Part shown: positions 25,001 through 40,069 of the stretch, one piece after another
Layout: each line of letters opens with the position of its first letter
How positions within the stretch are numbered: the stretch's first letter is position 1
NCBI RefSeq assembly: GCF_036320965.1
Contig: NC_092255.1
Location: 11,061,703-11,125,702 of the forward strand
Origin: Panulirus ornatus
Lineage: Eukaryota > Arthropoda > Malacostraca > Decapoda > Palinuridae
Reading direction: 5' to 3'
DNA length: 64,000 bases
Notes under the pieces: model-generated
Database searches by the model: none
What the model was told of the DNA's origin: nothing
Seen by the model: only the letters and a program-made list of their open reading frames with translations
Position numbers and translations under genes: made by a program

Positions 25001-28000
25001 AAGATTTTTTTTTCACTCTTCTAAATAGTTCTTATCTAGTCTTCCAAACGGATCTTTTTCGTTTTTCTTAATAGATTTCTTTAATCTTCCTGGCAGGTGT
25101 TTTGTATCTTCCAACACTTATTTCTTAGTCTACTAAACAAATTGAAAAAAAAATCGCTTATTGTAACATACACTCTGCAAAAAGAGTGACTTGAACGGGT
25201 CTCTCCTACGATAATTTATGCATGCGTGCTGCCCAAACATCTGTCCAGTATTCCATCAACACGCAACTACCTACACTCCTAAAAGCATATACTGATCTAA
25301 TGAGATATGTATGGTAGTATGCCTGTACAAATGGAAAAAGAAATGGGAAAAAGAGGGGCTACCTACATACCTACCTACCTACCTACACTCTTAAAAGCAC
25401 ATTCTGATCAATTAAGATATGTATGATTAGGTACATATACAAATGGAAAATAAATTTGCTTAATTTTACCTCCGCTCTGCAAAAAAAGGACTTTTTATGC
25501 GGGCTTTTTTATGCAAGTGTGGTACCCATTCCAGAAATCCAGTAATCCAACAACACGCACCTACCTACACTTTTAAACGCACATACCGATCCATTGAGAT
25601 ATATATGGCTTGCAAACAGACTTTCTTTTAATCTTTCAAATTTTTCTTTTTTTTGTTAGTTTTCTTAACAAATCTCTTTTTATTCTTCTAAAAAAAATAT
25701 TTTTTGTCTTTCACTTCCGTGTTTATTTAGAGTTCCCGAGTTGTTTTTTTTCATCTTCCAACCAGTATTTCAAACAATTCTTTTAACAAAACAGATGTTT
25801 TAGTTTTCCAAAAGCTCTTTTTAAGTATTTTCAACAATATTTTCACAACACTAATTTATATTTGTCATCTGAACAGATTTTTTTTTCACTTCTAAATAGT
25901 TCTTATCTAGTCATCCAAACGGATCTTTTTCGTTCTTCTTAATAGATTTCTTTAATCTTCCTGGCAGGTCTTTTTTTATCTTCCAAAAAAAATATTTTTA
26001 GTCTTTCAATTCCGTGTTTATTTAGAGTTCCCGAGTAGTTTTTTTTGAAGTTTTCCAAACAGCAGTTTATTCATCTTCCAAGCAATTTTCAAACAGTTCT
26101 TTTAACCAAACAAATCTGTTTTAGTTTTCCAAAAAGCTCTTTTTAAGTATTTTCAACAGTATTTTCGTAACACTAATTTGTTTTTGTCATCTGAACAGAT
26201 TTTTTTTTCACTCTTCTAAATAGTTCTTATCTAGTCTTCCAAACGGATCTTTTTCGTTCTTCTTAATAGATTTCTTCAATCTTCCTGGCTGGTGTTTTGT
26301 CTCTTCCAACACTTATTTCTTAGTCTACTAAAGAAATTGAAAAAAAAGTCGCTTATTGTAACCGACACTCTGCAAAAAGAGTGGCTTGAACGGGTCTCTC
26401 CTACGATTATTTATGCAAGCCTGCTACCCAAACATCTGTCCAGAATTCCATCAACACGCAACTACCTACACTCCTAAAAGCATATACTGATCTAATGATA
26501 TATGTATGGTAGTATGCCTGTACAAATGGAAAAAAAAAATGGCGAAAAGAGAGGCTATCTACCTACCTACCTATCTACAAATGGAAAATAAATTTGCTTA
26601 ATTTTACCTCAACTCTGCAAAAAAAGGACTTTTTATGCAGGCTTTTTTACGCAAGCCTGGTACCCATTCCAGAAATCCAGTAATCCAACAACACGCACCT
26701 ACCTACACTCTTAAACGCACATACCGATCCATTGAGATATATATGGCTTGCAAACAGACTTTCTTTTAATCTTTCAAATTTTTCTTGTTTTTATTAGTTT
26801 TCTTAACAAATCTCTTTTTACTCTTCAAAAAAAAATATTTTTAGTCTTTCAATTCCGTGTTTATTTAGAGTTCCCGAATTGTTTTTTTGAAGTTTTCCAA
26901 ACAGCAGTTTATTCATCTTCCAAGCAGTTTTTCAAACAGTTCTTTTAACCAAACAAATCTGTTTTAGTTTTCCAAAAAGCTCTTTTTAAGTATTTTCAAC
27001 AGTATTTTCGTTACACTAATTTGTTTTTTCATCTGAAAAGATTTTTTTTTCACTCTTCTAAATAGTTCTTATCTAGTCTTCCAAACGGATCTTTTTCGTT
27101 TTTCTTAATAGATTTCTTTAATCTTCCTGGCAGGTGTTTTGTATCTTCCAACACTTATTTCTTAGTCTACTAAACAAATTGAAAAAAAAATCGCTTATTG
27201 TAACATACACTCTGCAAAAAGAGTGACTTGAACGGGTCTCTCCTACGATAATTTATGCATGCGTGCTGCCCAAACATCTGTCCAGTATTCCATCAACACG
27301 CAACTACCTACACTCCTAAAAGCATATACTGATCTAATGAGATATGTATGGTAGTATGCCTGTACAAATGGAAAAAGAAATGGGAAAAAGAGGGGCTACC
27401 TACATACCTACCTACCTACCTACACTCTTAAAAGCACATTCTGATCAATTAAGATATGTATGATTAGGTACATATACAAATGGAAAATAAATTTGCTTAA
27501 TTTTACCTCCGCTCTGCAAAAAAAGGACTTTTTATGCGGGCTTTTTTATGCAAGTGTGGTACCCATTCCAGAAATCCAGTAATCCAACAACACGCACCTA
27601 CCTACACTTTTAAACGCACATACCGATCCATTGAGATATATATGGCTTGCAAACAGACTTTCTTTTAATCTTTCAAATTTTTCTTTTTTTTGTTAGTTTT
27701 CTTAACAAATCTCTTTTTATTCTTCTAAAAAAAATATTTTTTGTCTTTCACTTCCGTGTTTATTTAGAGTTCCCGAGTTGTTTTTTTTCATCTTCCAACC
27801 AGTATTTCAAACAATTCTTTTAACAAAACAGATGTTTTAGTTTTCCAAAAGCTCTTTTTAAGTATTTTCAACAATATTTTCACAACACTAATTTATATTT
27901 GTCATCTGAACAGATTTTTTTTTCACTTCTAAATAGTTCTTATCTAGTCATCCAAACGGATCTTTTTCGTTCTTCTTAATAGATTTCTTTAATCTTCCTG

Positions 28001-31000
28001 GCAGGTCTTTTTTTATCTTCCAAAAAAAATATTTTTAGTCTTTCAATTCCGTGTTTATTTAGAGTTCCCGAGTAGTTTTTTTTGAAGTTTTCCAAACAGC
28101 AGTTTATTCATCTTCCAAGCAATTTTCAAACAGTTCTTTTAACCAAACAAATCTGTTTTAGTTTTCCAAAAAGCTCTTTTTAAGTATTTTCAACAGTATT
28201 TTCGTAACACTAATTTGTTTTTGTCATCTGAACAGATTTTTTTTTCACTCTTCTAAATAGTTCTTATCTAGTCTTCCAAACGGATCTTTTTCGTTCTTCT
28301 TAATAGATTTCTTCAATCTTCCTGGCTGGTGTTTTGTCTCTTCCAACACTTATTTCTTAGTCTACTAAAGAAATTGAAAAAAAAGTCGCTTATTGTAACC
28401 GACACTCTGCAAAAAGAGTGGCTTGAACGGGTCTCTCCTACGATTATTTATGCAAGCCTGCTACCCAAACATCTGTCCAGAATTCCATCAACACGCAACT
28501 ACCTACACTCCTAAAAGCATATACTGATCTAATGATATATGTATGGTAGTATGCCTGTACAAATGGAAAAAAAAAATGGCGAAAAGAGAGGCTATCTACC
28601 TACCTACCTATCTACAAATGGAAAATAAATTTGCTTAATTTTACCTCAACTCTGCAAAAAAAGGACTTTTTATGCAGGCTTTTTTACGCAAGCCTGGTAC
28701 CCATTCCAGAAATCCAGTAATCCAACAACACGCACCTACCTACACTCTTAAACGCACATACCGATCCATTGAGATATATATGGCTTGCAAACAGACTTTC
28801 TTTTAATCTTTCAAATTTTTCTTGTTTTTATTAGTTTTCTTAACAAATCTCTTTTTACTCTTCAAAAAAAAATATTTTTAGTCTTTCAATTCCGTGTTTA
28901 TTTAGAGTTCCCGAATTGTTTTTTTGAAGTTTTCCAAACAGCAGTTTATTCATCTTCCAAGCAGTTTTTCAAACAGTTCTTTTAACCAAACAAATCTGTT
29001 TTAGTTTTCCAAAAAGCTCTTTTTAAGTATTTTCAACAGTATTTTCGTTACACTAATTTGTTTTTTCATCTGAAAAGATTTTTTTTTCACTCTTCTAAAT
29101 AGTTCTTATCTAGTCTTCCAAACGGATCTTTTTCGTTTTTCTTAATAGATTTCTTTAATCTTCCTGGCAGGTGTTTTGTATCTTCCAACACTTATTTCTT
29201 AGTCTACTAAACAAATTGAAAAAAAAATCGCTTATTGTAACATACACTCTGCAAAAAGAGTGACTTGAACGGGTCTCTCCTACGATAATTTATGCATGCG
29301 TGCTGCCCAAACATCTGTCCAGTATTCCATCAACACGCAACTACCTACACTCCTAAAAGCATATACTGATCTAATGAGATATGTATGGTAGTATGCCTGT
29401 ACAAATGGAAAAAGAAATGGGAAAAAGAGGGGCTACCTACATACCTACCTACCTACCTACACTCTTAAAAGCACATTCTGATCAATTAAGATATGTATGA
29501 TTAGGTACATATACAAATGGAAAATAAATTTGCTTAATTTTACCTCCGCTCTGCAAAAAAAGGACTTTTTATGCGGGCTTTTTTATGCAAGTGTGGTACC
29601 CATTCCAGAAATCCAGTAATCCAACAACACGCACCTACCTACACTTTTAAACGCACATACCGATCCATTGAGATATATATGGCTTGCAAACAGACTTTCT
29701 TTTAATCTTTCAAATTTTTCTTTTTTTTGTTAGTTTTCTTAACAAATCTCTTTTTATTCTTCTAAAAAAAATATTTTTTGTCTTTCACTTCCGTGTTTAT
29801 TTAGAGTTCCCGAGTTGTTTTTTTTCATCTTCCAACCAGTATTTCAAACAATTCTTTTAACAAAACAGATGTTTTAGTTTTCCAAAAGCTCTTTTTAAGT
29901 ATTTTCAACAATATTTTCACAACACTAATTTATATTTGTCATCTGAACAGATTTTTTTTTCACTTCTAAATAGTTCTTATCTAGTCATCCAAACGGATCT
30001 TTTTCGTTCTTCTTAATAGATTTCTTTAATCTTCCTGGCAGGTCTTTTTTTATCTTCCAAAAAAAATATTTTTAGTCTTTCAATTCCGTGTTTATTTAGA
30101 GTTCCCGAGTAGTTTTTTTTGAAGTTTTCCAAACAGCAGTTTATTCATCTTCCAAGCAATTTTCAAACAGTTCTTTTAACCAAACAAATCTGTTTTAGTT
30201 TTCCAAAAAGCTCTTTTTAAGTATTTTCAACAGTATTTTCGTAACACTAATTTGTTTTTGTCATCTGAACAGATTTTTTTTTCACTCTTCTAAATAGTTC
30301 TTATCTAGTCTTCCAAACGGATCTTTTTCGTTCTTCTTAATAGATTTCTTCAATCTTCCTGGCTGGTGTTTTGTCTCTTCCAACACTTATTTCTTAGTCT
30401 ACTAAAGAAATTGAAAAAAAAGTCGCTTATTGTAACCGACACTCTGCAAAAAGAGTGGCTTGAACGGGTCTCTCCTACGATTATTTATGCAAGCCTGCTA
30501 CCCAAACATCTGTCCAGAATTCCATCAACACGCAACTACCTACACTCCTAAAAGCATATACTGATCTAATGATATATGTATGGTAGTATGCCTGTACAAA
30601 TGGAAAAAAAAAATGGCGAAAAGAGAGGCTATCTACCTACCTACCTATCTACAAATGGAAAATAAATTTGCTTAATTTTACCTCAACTCTGCAAAAAAAG
30701 GACTTTTTATGCAGGCTTTTTTACGCAAGCCTGGTACCCATTCCAGAAATCCAGTAATCCAACAACACGCACCTACCTACACTCTTAAACGCACATACCG
30801 ATCCATTGAGATATATATGGCTTGCAAACAGACTTTCTTTTAATCTTTCAAATTTTTCTTGTTTTTATTAGTTTTCTTAACAAATCTCTTTTTACTCTTC
30901 AAAAAAAAATATTTTTAGTCTTTCAATTCCGTGTTTATTTAGAGTTCCCGAATTGTTTTTTTGAAGTTTTCCAAACAGCAGTTTATTCATCTTCCAAGCA

Positions 31001-32247
31001 GTTTTTCAAACAGTTCTTTTAACCAAACAAATCTGTTTTAGTTTTCCAAAAAGCTCTTTTTAAGTATTTTCAACAGTATTTTCGTTACACTAATTTGTTT
31101 TTTCATCTGAAAAGATTTTTTTTTCACTCTTCTAAATAGTTCTTATCTAGTCTTCCAAACGGATCTTTTTCGTTTTTCTTAATAGATTTCTTTAATCTTC
31201 CTGGCAGGTGTTTTGTATCTTCCAACACTTATTTCTTAGTCTACTAAACAAATTGAAAAAAAAATCGCTTATTGTAACATACACTCTGCAAAAAGAGTGA
31301 CTTGAACGGGTCTCTCCTACGATAATTTATGCATGCGTGCTGCCCAAACATCTGTCCAGTATTCCATCAACACGCAACTACCTACACTCCTAAAAGCATA
31401 TACTGATCTAATGAGATATGTATGGTAGTATGCCTGTACAAATGGAAAAAGAAATGGGAAAAAGAGGGGCTACCTACATACCTACCTACCTACCTACACT
31501 CTTAAAAGCACATTCTGATCAATTAAGATATGTATGATTAGGTACATATACAAATGGAAAATAAATTTGCTTAATTTTACCTCCGCTCTGCAAAAAAAGG
31601 ACTTTTTATGCGGGCTTTTTTATGCAAGTGTGGTACCCATTCCAGAAATCCAGTAATCCAACAACACGCACCTACCTACACTTTTAAACGCACATACCGA
31701 TCCATTGAGATATATATGGCTTGCAAACAGACTTTCTTTTAATCTTTCAAATTTTTCTTTTTTTTGTTAGTTTTCTTAACAAATCTCTTTTTATTCTTCT
31801 AAAAAAAATATTTTTTGTCTTTCACTTCCGTGTTTATTTAGAGTTCCCGAGTTGTTTTTTTTCATCTTCCAACCAGTATTTCAAACAATTCTTTTAACAA
31901 AACAGATGTTTTAGTTTTCCAAAAGCTCTTTTTAAGTATTTTCAACAATATTTTCACAACACTAATTTATATTTGTCATCTGAACAGATTTTTTTTTCAC
32001 TTCTAAATAGTTCTTATCTAGTCATCCAAACGGATCTTTTTCGTTCTTCTTAATAGATTTCTTTAATCTTCCTGGCAGGTCTTTTTTTATCTTCCAAAAA
32101 AAATATTTTTAGTCTTTCAATTCCGTGTTTATTTAGAGTTCCCGAGTAGTTTTTTTTGAAGTTTTCCAAACAGCAGTTTATTCATCTTCCAAGCAATTTT
32201 CAAACAGTTCTTTTAACCAAACAAATCTGTTTTAGTTTTCCAAAAAG
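22063..32247 (+). repeat. Five consecutive regular HORs
   Basis: Units start at 22063, 24100, 26137, 28174 and 30211, each 2,037 bp and in A-B-C order. No variants were seen in the parts compared. Confidence 0.94.
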
Positions 32248-33958
32248 CTCTTTTTAAGTATTTTCAACAGTATTTTCGTAACACTAATTTGTTTTGTCAT
32301 CTGAACAGATTTTTTTTTCACTCTTCTAAATAGTTCTTATCTAGTCTTCCAAACGGATCTTTTTCGTTCTTCTTAATAGATTTCTTCAATCTTCCTGGCT
32401 GGTGTTTTGTCTCTTCCAACACTTATTTCTTAGTCTACTAAAGAAATTGAAAAAAAAGTCGCTTATTGTAACCGACACTCTGCAAAAAGAGTGGCTTGAA
32501 CGGGTCTCTCCTACGATTATTTATGCAAGCCTGCTACCCAAACATCTGTCCAGAATTCCATCAACACGCAACTACCTACACTCCTAAAAGCATATACTGA
32601 TCTAATGATATATTATGGTAGTATGCCTGTACAAATGGAAAAAAAAAATGGCGAAAAGAGAGGCTATCTACCTACCTACCTATCTACAAATGGAAATCAT
32701 CCTTCCAAGCAGTTTTTCAAACAGTTCTTTTAACCAAACAAATCTGTTTTAGTTTTCCAAAAAGCTCTTTTTAAGTATTTTCAACAGTATTTTCGTTACA
32801 CTAATTTGTTTTTTCATCTGAAAAGATTTTTTTTTCACTCTTCTAAATAGTTCTTATCTAGTCTTCCAAACGGATCTTTTTCGTTTTTCTTAATAGATTT
32901 CTTTAATCTTCCTGGCAGGTGTTTTGTATCTTCCAACACTTATTTCTTAGTCTACTAAACAAATTGAAAAAAAAATCGCTTATTGTAACATACACTCTGC
33001 AAAAAGAGTGACTTGAACGGGTCTCTCCTACGATAATTTATGCATGCGTGCTGCCCAAACATCTGTCCAGTATTCCATCAACACGCAACTACCTACACTC
33101 CTAAAAGCATATACTGATCTAATGAGATATGTATGGTAGTATGCCTGTACAAATGGAAAAAGAAATGGGAAAAAGAGGGGCTACCTACATACCTACCTAC
33201 CTACCTACACTCTTAAAAGCACATTCTGATCAATTAAGATATGTATGATTAGGTACATATACAAATGGAAAATAAATTTGCTTAATTTTACCTCCGCTCT
33301 GCAAAAAAAGGACTTTTTATGCGGGCTTTTTTATGCAAGTGTGGTACCCATTCCAGAAATCCAGTAATCCAACAACACGCACCTACCTACACTTTTAAAC
33401 GCACATACCGATCCATTGAGATATATATGGCTTGCAAACAGACTTTCTTTTAATCTTTCAAATTTTTCTTTTTTTTGTTAGTTTTCTTAACAAATCTCTT
33501 TTTATTCTTCTAAAAAAAATATTTTTTGTCTTTCACTTCCGTGTTTATTTAGAGTTCCCGAGTTGTTTTTTTTCATCTTCCAACCAGTATTTCAAACAAT
33601 TCTTTTAACAAAACAGATGTTTTAGTTTTCCAAAAGCTCTTTTTAAGTATTTTCAACAATATTTTCACAACACTAATTTATATTTGTCATCTGAACAGAT
33701 TTTTTTTTCACTTCTAAATAGTTCTTATCTAGTCATCCAAACGGATCTTTTTCGTTCTTCTTAATAGATTTCTTTAATCTTCCTGGCAGGTCTTTTTTTA
33801 TCTTCCAAAAAAAATATTTTTAGTCTTTCAATTCCGTGTTTATTTAGAGTTCCCGAGTAGTTTTTTTTGAAGTTTTCCAAACAGCAGTTTATTCATCTTC
33901 CAAGCAATTTTCAAACAGTTCTTTTAACCAAACAAATCTGTTTTAGTTTTCCAAAAAG
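32248..33958 (+). repeat. HOR with 325-bp deletion in monomer A
   Basis: Length 1,711 bp. The sequence runs normally to CTACAAATGGAAA (32,696) and then jumps to TCATCCTTCCAAGC, the end of the A tail. This removes the equivalents of 760-1084 of the first unit: the beta body segment and most of the A tail. The join carries one extra C. The unit also lacks a T in the head (GTTTTGTCATC near 32,291) and a G in ATATATTATGG (near 32,613). No clear repeat flanks the breakpoints beyond one or two bases, so end joining or slippage is more likely than homologous exchange. The following B and C are regular. Confidence 0.93.
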
Positions 33959-36900
33959 CTCTTTTTAAGTATTTTCAACAGTATTTTCGTAACACTAATT
34001 TGTTTTTGTCATCTGAACAGATTTTTTTTTCACTCTTCTAAATAGTTCTTATCTAGTCTTCCAAACGGATCTTTTTCGTTCTTCTTAATAGATTTCTTCA
34101 ATCTTCCTGGCTGGTGTTTTGTCTCTTCCAACACTTATTTCTTAGTCTACTAAAGAAATTGAAAAAAAAGTCGCTTATTGTAACCGACACTCTGCAAAAA
34201 GAGTGGCTTGAACGGGTCTCTCCTACGATTATTTATGCAAGCCTGCTACCCAAACATCTGTCCAGAATTCCATCAACACGCAACTACCTACACTCCTAAA
34301 AGCATATACTGATCTAATGATATATGTATGGTAGTATGCCTGTACAAATGGAAAAAAAAAATGGCGAAAAGAGAGGCTATCTACCTACCTACCTATCTAC
34401 AAATGGAAAATAAATTTGCTTAATTTTACCTCAACTCTGCAAAAAAAGGACTTTTTATGCAGGCTTTTTTACGCAAGCCTGGTACCCATTCCAGAAATCC
34501 AGTAATCCAACAACACGCACCTACCTACACTCTTAAACGCACATACCGATCCATTGAGATATATATGGCTTGCAAACAGACTTTCTTTTAATCTTTCAAA
34601 TTTTTCTTGTTTTTATTAGTTTTCTTAACAAATCTCTTTTTACTCTTCAAAAAAAAATATTTTTAGTCTTTCAATTCCGTGTTTATTTAGAGTTCCCGAA
34701 TTGTTTTTTTGAAGTTTTCCAAACAGCAGTTTATTCATCTTCCAAGCAGTTTTTCAAACAGTTCTTTTAACCAAACAAATCTGTTTTAGTTTTCCAAAAA
34801 GCTCTTTTTAAGTATTTTCAACAGTATTTTCGTTACACTAATTTGTTTTTTCATCTGAAAAGATTTTTTTTTCACTCTTCTAAATAGTTCTTATCTAGTC
34901 TTCCAAACGGATCTTTTTCGTTTTTCTTAATAGATTTCTTTAATCTTCCTGGCAGGTGTTTTGTATCTTCCAACACTTATTTCTTAGTCTACTAAACAAA
35001 TTGAAAAAAAAATCGCTTATTGTAACATACACTCTGCAAAAAGAGTGACTTGAACGGGTCTCTCCTACGATAATTTATGCATGCGTGCTGCCCAAACATC
35101 TGTCCAGTATTCCATCAACACGCAACTACCTACACTCCTAAAAGCATATACTGATCTAATGAGATATGTATGGTAGTATGCCTGTACAAATGGAAAAAGA
35201 AATGGGAAAAAGAGGGGCTACCTACATACCTACCTACCTACCTACACTCTTAAAAGCACATTCTGATCAATTAAGATATGTATGATTAGGTACATATACA
35301 AATGGAAAATAAATTTGCTTAATTTTACCTCCGCTCTGCAAAAAAAGGACTTTTTATGCGGGCTTTTTTATGCAAGTGTGGTACCCATTCCAGAAATCCA
35401 GTAATCCAACAACACGCACCTACCTACACTTTTAAACGCACATACCGATCCATTGAGATATATATGGCTTGCAAACAGACTTTCTTTTAATCTTTCAAAT
35501 TTTTCTTTTTTTTGTTAGTTTTCTTAACAAATCTCTTTTTATTCTTCTAAAAAAAATATTTTTTGTCTTTCACTTCCGTGTTTATTTAGAGTTCCCGAGT
35601 TGTTTTTTTTCATCTTCCAACCAGTATTTCAAACAATTCTTTTAACAAAACAGATGTTTTAGTTTTCCAAAAGCTCTTTTTAAGTATTTTCAACAATATT
35701 TTCACAACACTAATTTATATTTGTCATCTGAACAGATTTTTTTTTCACTTCTAAATAGTTCTTATCTAGTCATCCAAACGGATCTTTTTCGTTCTTCTTA
35801 ATAGATTTCTTTAATCTTCCTGGCAGGTCTTTTTTTATCTTCCAAAAAAAATATTTTTAGTCTTTCAATTCCGTGTTTATTTAGAGTTCCCGAGTAGTTT
35901 TTTTTGAAGTTTTCCAAACAGCAGTTTATTCATCTTCCAAGCAATTTTCAAACAGTTCTTTTAACCAAACAAATCTGTTTTAGTTTTCCAAAAAGCTCTT
36001 TTTAAGTATTTTCAACAGTATTTTCGTAACACTAATTTGTTTTTGTCATCTGAACAGATTTTTTTTTCACTCTTCTAAATAGTTCTTATCTAGTCTTCCA
36101 AACGGATCTTTTTCGTTCTTCTTAATAGATTTCTTCAATCTTCCTGGCTGGTGTTTTGTCTCTTCCAACACTTATTTCTTAGTCTACTAAAGAAATTGAA
36201 AAAAAAGTCGCTTATTGTAACCGACACTCTGCAAAAAGAGTGGCTTGAACGGGTCTCTCCTACGATTATTTATGCAAGCCTGCTACCCAAACATCTGTCC
36301 AGAATTCCATCAACACGCAACTACCTACACTCCTAAAAGCATATACTGATCTAATGATATATGTATGGTAGTATGCCTGTACAAATGGAAAAAAAAAATG
36401 GCGAAAAGAGAGGCTATCTACCTACCTACCTATCTACAAATGGAAAATAAATTTGCTTAATTTTACCTCAACTCTGCAAAAAAAGGACTTTTTATGCAGG
36501 CTTTTTTACGCAAGCCTGGTACCCATTCCAGAAATCCAGTAATCCAACAACACGCACCTACCTACACTCTTAAACGCACATACCGATCCATTGAGATATA
36601 TATGGCTTGCAAACAGACTTTCTTTTAATCTTTCAAATTTTTCTTGTTTTTATTAGTTTTCTTAACAAATCTCTTTTTACTCTTCAAAAAAAAATATTTT
36701 TAGTCTTTCAATTCCGTGTTTATTTAGAGTTCCCGAATTGTTTTTTTGAAGTTTTCCAAACAGCAGTTTATTCATCTTCCAAGCAGTTTTTCAAACAGTT
36801 CTTTTAACCAAACAAATCTGTTTTAGTTTTCCAAAAAGCTCTTTTTAAGTATTTTCAACAGTATTTTCGTTACACTAATTTGTTTTTTCATCTGAAAAGA

Positions 36901-39900
36901 TTTTTTTTTCACTCTTCTAAATAGTTCTTATCTAGTCTTCCAAACGGATCTTTTTCGTTTTTCTTAATAGATTTCTTTAATCTTCCTGGCAGGTGTTTTG
37001 TATCTTCCAACACTTATTTCTTAGTCTACTAAACAAATTGAAAAAAAAATCGCTTATTGTAACATACACTCTGCAAAAAGAGTGACTTGAACGGGTCTCT
37101 CCTACGATAATTTATGCATGCGTGCTGCCCAAACATCTGTCCAGTATTCCATCAACACGCAACTACCTACACTCCTAAAAGCATATACTGATCTAATGAG
37201 ATATGTATGGTAGTATGCCTGTACAAATGGAAAAAGAAATGGGAAAAAGAGGGGCTACCTACATACCTACCTACCTACCTACACTCTTAAAAGCACATTC
37301 TGATCAATTAAGATATGTATGATTAGGTACATATACAAATGGAAAATAAATTTGCTTAATTTTACCTCCGCTCTGCAAAAAAAGGACTTTTTATGCGGGC
37401 TTTTTTATGCAAGTGTGGTACCCATTCCAGAAATCCAGTAATCCAACAACACGCACCTACCTACACTTTTAAACGCACATACCGATCCATTGAGATATAT
37501 ATGGCTTGCAAACAGACTTTCTTTTAATCTTTCAAATTTTTCTTTTTTTTGTTAGTTTTCTTAACAAATCTCTTTTTATTCTTCTAAAAAAAATATTTTT
37601 TGTCTTTCACTTCCGTGTTTATTTAGAGTTCCCGAGTTGTTTTTTTTCATCTTCCAACCAGTATTTCAAACAATTCTTTTAACAAAACAGATGTTTTAGT
37701 TTTCCAAAAGCTCTTTTTAAGTATTTTCAACAATATTTTCACAACACTAATTTATATTTGTCATCTGAACAGATTTTTTTTTCACTTCTAAATAGTTCTT
37801 ATCTAGTCATCCAAACGGATCTTTTTCGTTCTTCTTAATAGATTTCTTTAATCTTCCTGGCAGGTCTTTTTTTATCTTCCAAAAAAAATATTTTTAGTCT
37901 TTCAATTCCGTGTTTATTTAGAGTTCCCGAGTAGTTTTTTTTGAAGTTTTCCAAACAGCAGTTTATTCATCTTCCAAGCAATTTTCAAACAGTTCTTTTA
38001 ACCAAACAAATCTGTTTTAGTTTTCCAAAAAGCTCTTTTTAAGTATTTTCAACAGTATTTTCGTAACACTAATTTGTTTTTGTCATCTGAACAGATTTTT
38101 TTTTCACTCTTCTAAATAGTTCTTATCTAGTCTTCCAAACGGATCTTTTTCGTTCTTCTTAATAGATTTCTTCAATCTTCCTGGCTGGTGTTTTGTCTCT
38201 TCCAACACTTATTTCTTAGTCTACTAAAGAAATTGAAAAAAAAGTCGCTTATTGTAACCGACACTCTGCAAAAAGAGTGGCTTGAACGGGTCTCTCCTAC
38301 GATTATTTATGCAAGCCTGCTACCCAAACATCTGTCCAGAATTCCATCAACACGCAACTACCTACACTCCTAAAAGCATATACTGATCTAATGATATATG
38401 TATGGTAGTATGCCTGTACAAATGGAAAAAAAAAATGGCGAAAAGAGAGGCTATCTACCTACCTACCTATCTACAAATGGAAAATAAATTTGCTTAATTT
38501 TACCTCAACTCTGCAAAAAAAGGACTTTTTATGCAGGCTTTTTTACGCAAGCCTGGTACCCATTCCAGAAATCCAGTAATCCAACAACACGCACCTACCT
38601 ACACTCTTAAACGCACATACCGATCCATTGAGATATATATGGCTTGCAAACAGACTTTCTTTTAATCTTTCAAATTTTTCTTGTTTTTATTAGTTTTCTT
38701 AACAAATCTCTTTTTACTCTTCAAAAAAAAATATTTTTAGTCTTTCAATTCCGTGTTTATTTAGAGTTCCCGAATTGTTTTTTTGAAGTTTTCCAAACAG
38801 CAGTTTATTCATCTTCCAAGCAGTTTTTCAAACAGTTCTTTTAACCAAACAAATCTGTTTTAGTTTTCCAAAAAGCTCTTTTTAAGTATTTTCAACAGTA
38901 TTTTCGTTACACTAATTTGTTTTTTCATCTGAAAAGATTTTTTTTTCACTCTTCTAAATAGTTCTTATCTAGTCTTCCAAACGGATCTTTTTCGTTTTTC
39001 TTAATAGATTTCTTTAATCTTCCTGGCAGGTGTTTTGTATCTTCCAACACTTATTTCTTAGTCTACTAAACAAATTGAAAAAAAAATCGCTTATTGTAAC
39101 ATACACTCTGCAAAAAGAGTGACTTGAACGGGTCTCTCCTACGATAATTTATGCATGCGTGCTGCCCAAACATCTGTCCAGTATTCCATCAACACGCAAC
39201 TACCTACACTCCTAAAAGCATATACTGATCTAATGAGATATGTATGGTAGTATGCCTGTACAAATGGAAAAAGAAATGGGAAAAAGAGGGGCTACCTACA
39301 TACCTACCTACCTACCTACACTCTTAAAAGCACATTCTGATCAATTAAGATATGTATGATTAGGTACATATACAAATGGAAAATAAATTTGCTTAATTTT
39401 ACCTCCGCTCTGCAAAAAAAGGACTTTTTATGCGGGCTTTTTTATGCAAGTGTGGTACCCATTCCAGAAATCCAGTAATCCAACAACACGCACCTACCTA
39501 CACTTTTAAACGCACATACCGATCCATTGAGATATATATGGCTTGCAAACAGACTTTCTTTTAATCTTTCAAATTTTTCTTTTTTTTGTTAGTTTTCTTA
39601 ACAAATCTCTTTTTATTCTTCTAAAAAAAATATTTTTTGTCTTTCACTTCCGTGTTTATTTAGAGTTCCCGAGTTGTTTTTTTTCATCTTCCAACCAGTA
39701 TTTCAAACAATTCTTTTAACAAAACAGATGTTTTAGTTTTCCAAAAGCTCTTTTTAAGTATTTTCAACAATATTTTCACAACACTAATTTATATTTGTCA
39801 TCTGAACAGATTTTTTTTTCACTTCTAAATAGTTCTTATCTAGTCATCCAAACGGATCTTTTTCGTTCTTCTTAATAGATTTCTTTAATCTTCCTGGCAG

Positions 39901-40069
39901 GTCTTTTTTTATCTTCCAAAAAAAATATTTTTAGTCTTTCAATTCCGTGTTTATTTAGAGTTCCCGAGTAGTTTTTTTTGAAGTTTTCCAAACAGCAGTT
40001 TATTCATCTTCCAAGCAATTTTCAAACAGTTCTTTTAACCAAACAAATCTGTTTTAGTTTTCCAAAAAG
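33959..40069 (+). repeat. Three consecutive regular HORs
   Basis: Units start at 33959, 35996 and 38033, each 2,037 bp. The return to exact period right after the deleted unit shows that the deletion was confined to one copy and was not spread. Confidence 0.94.
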
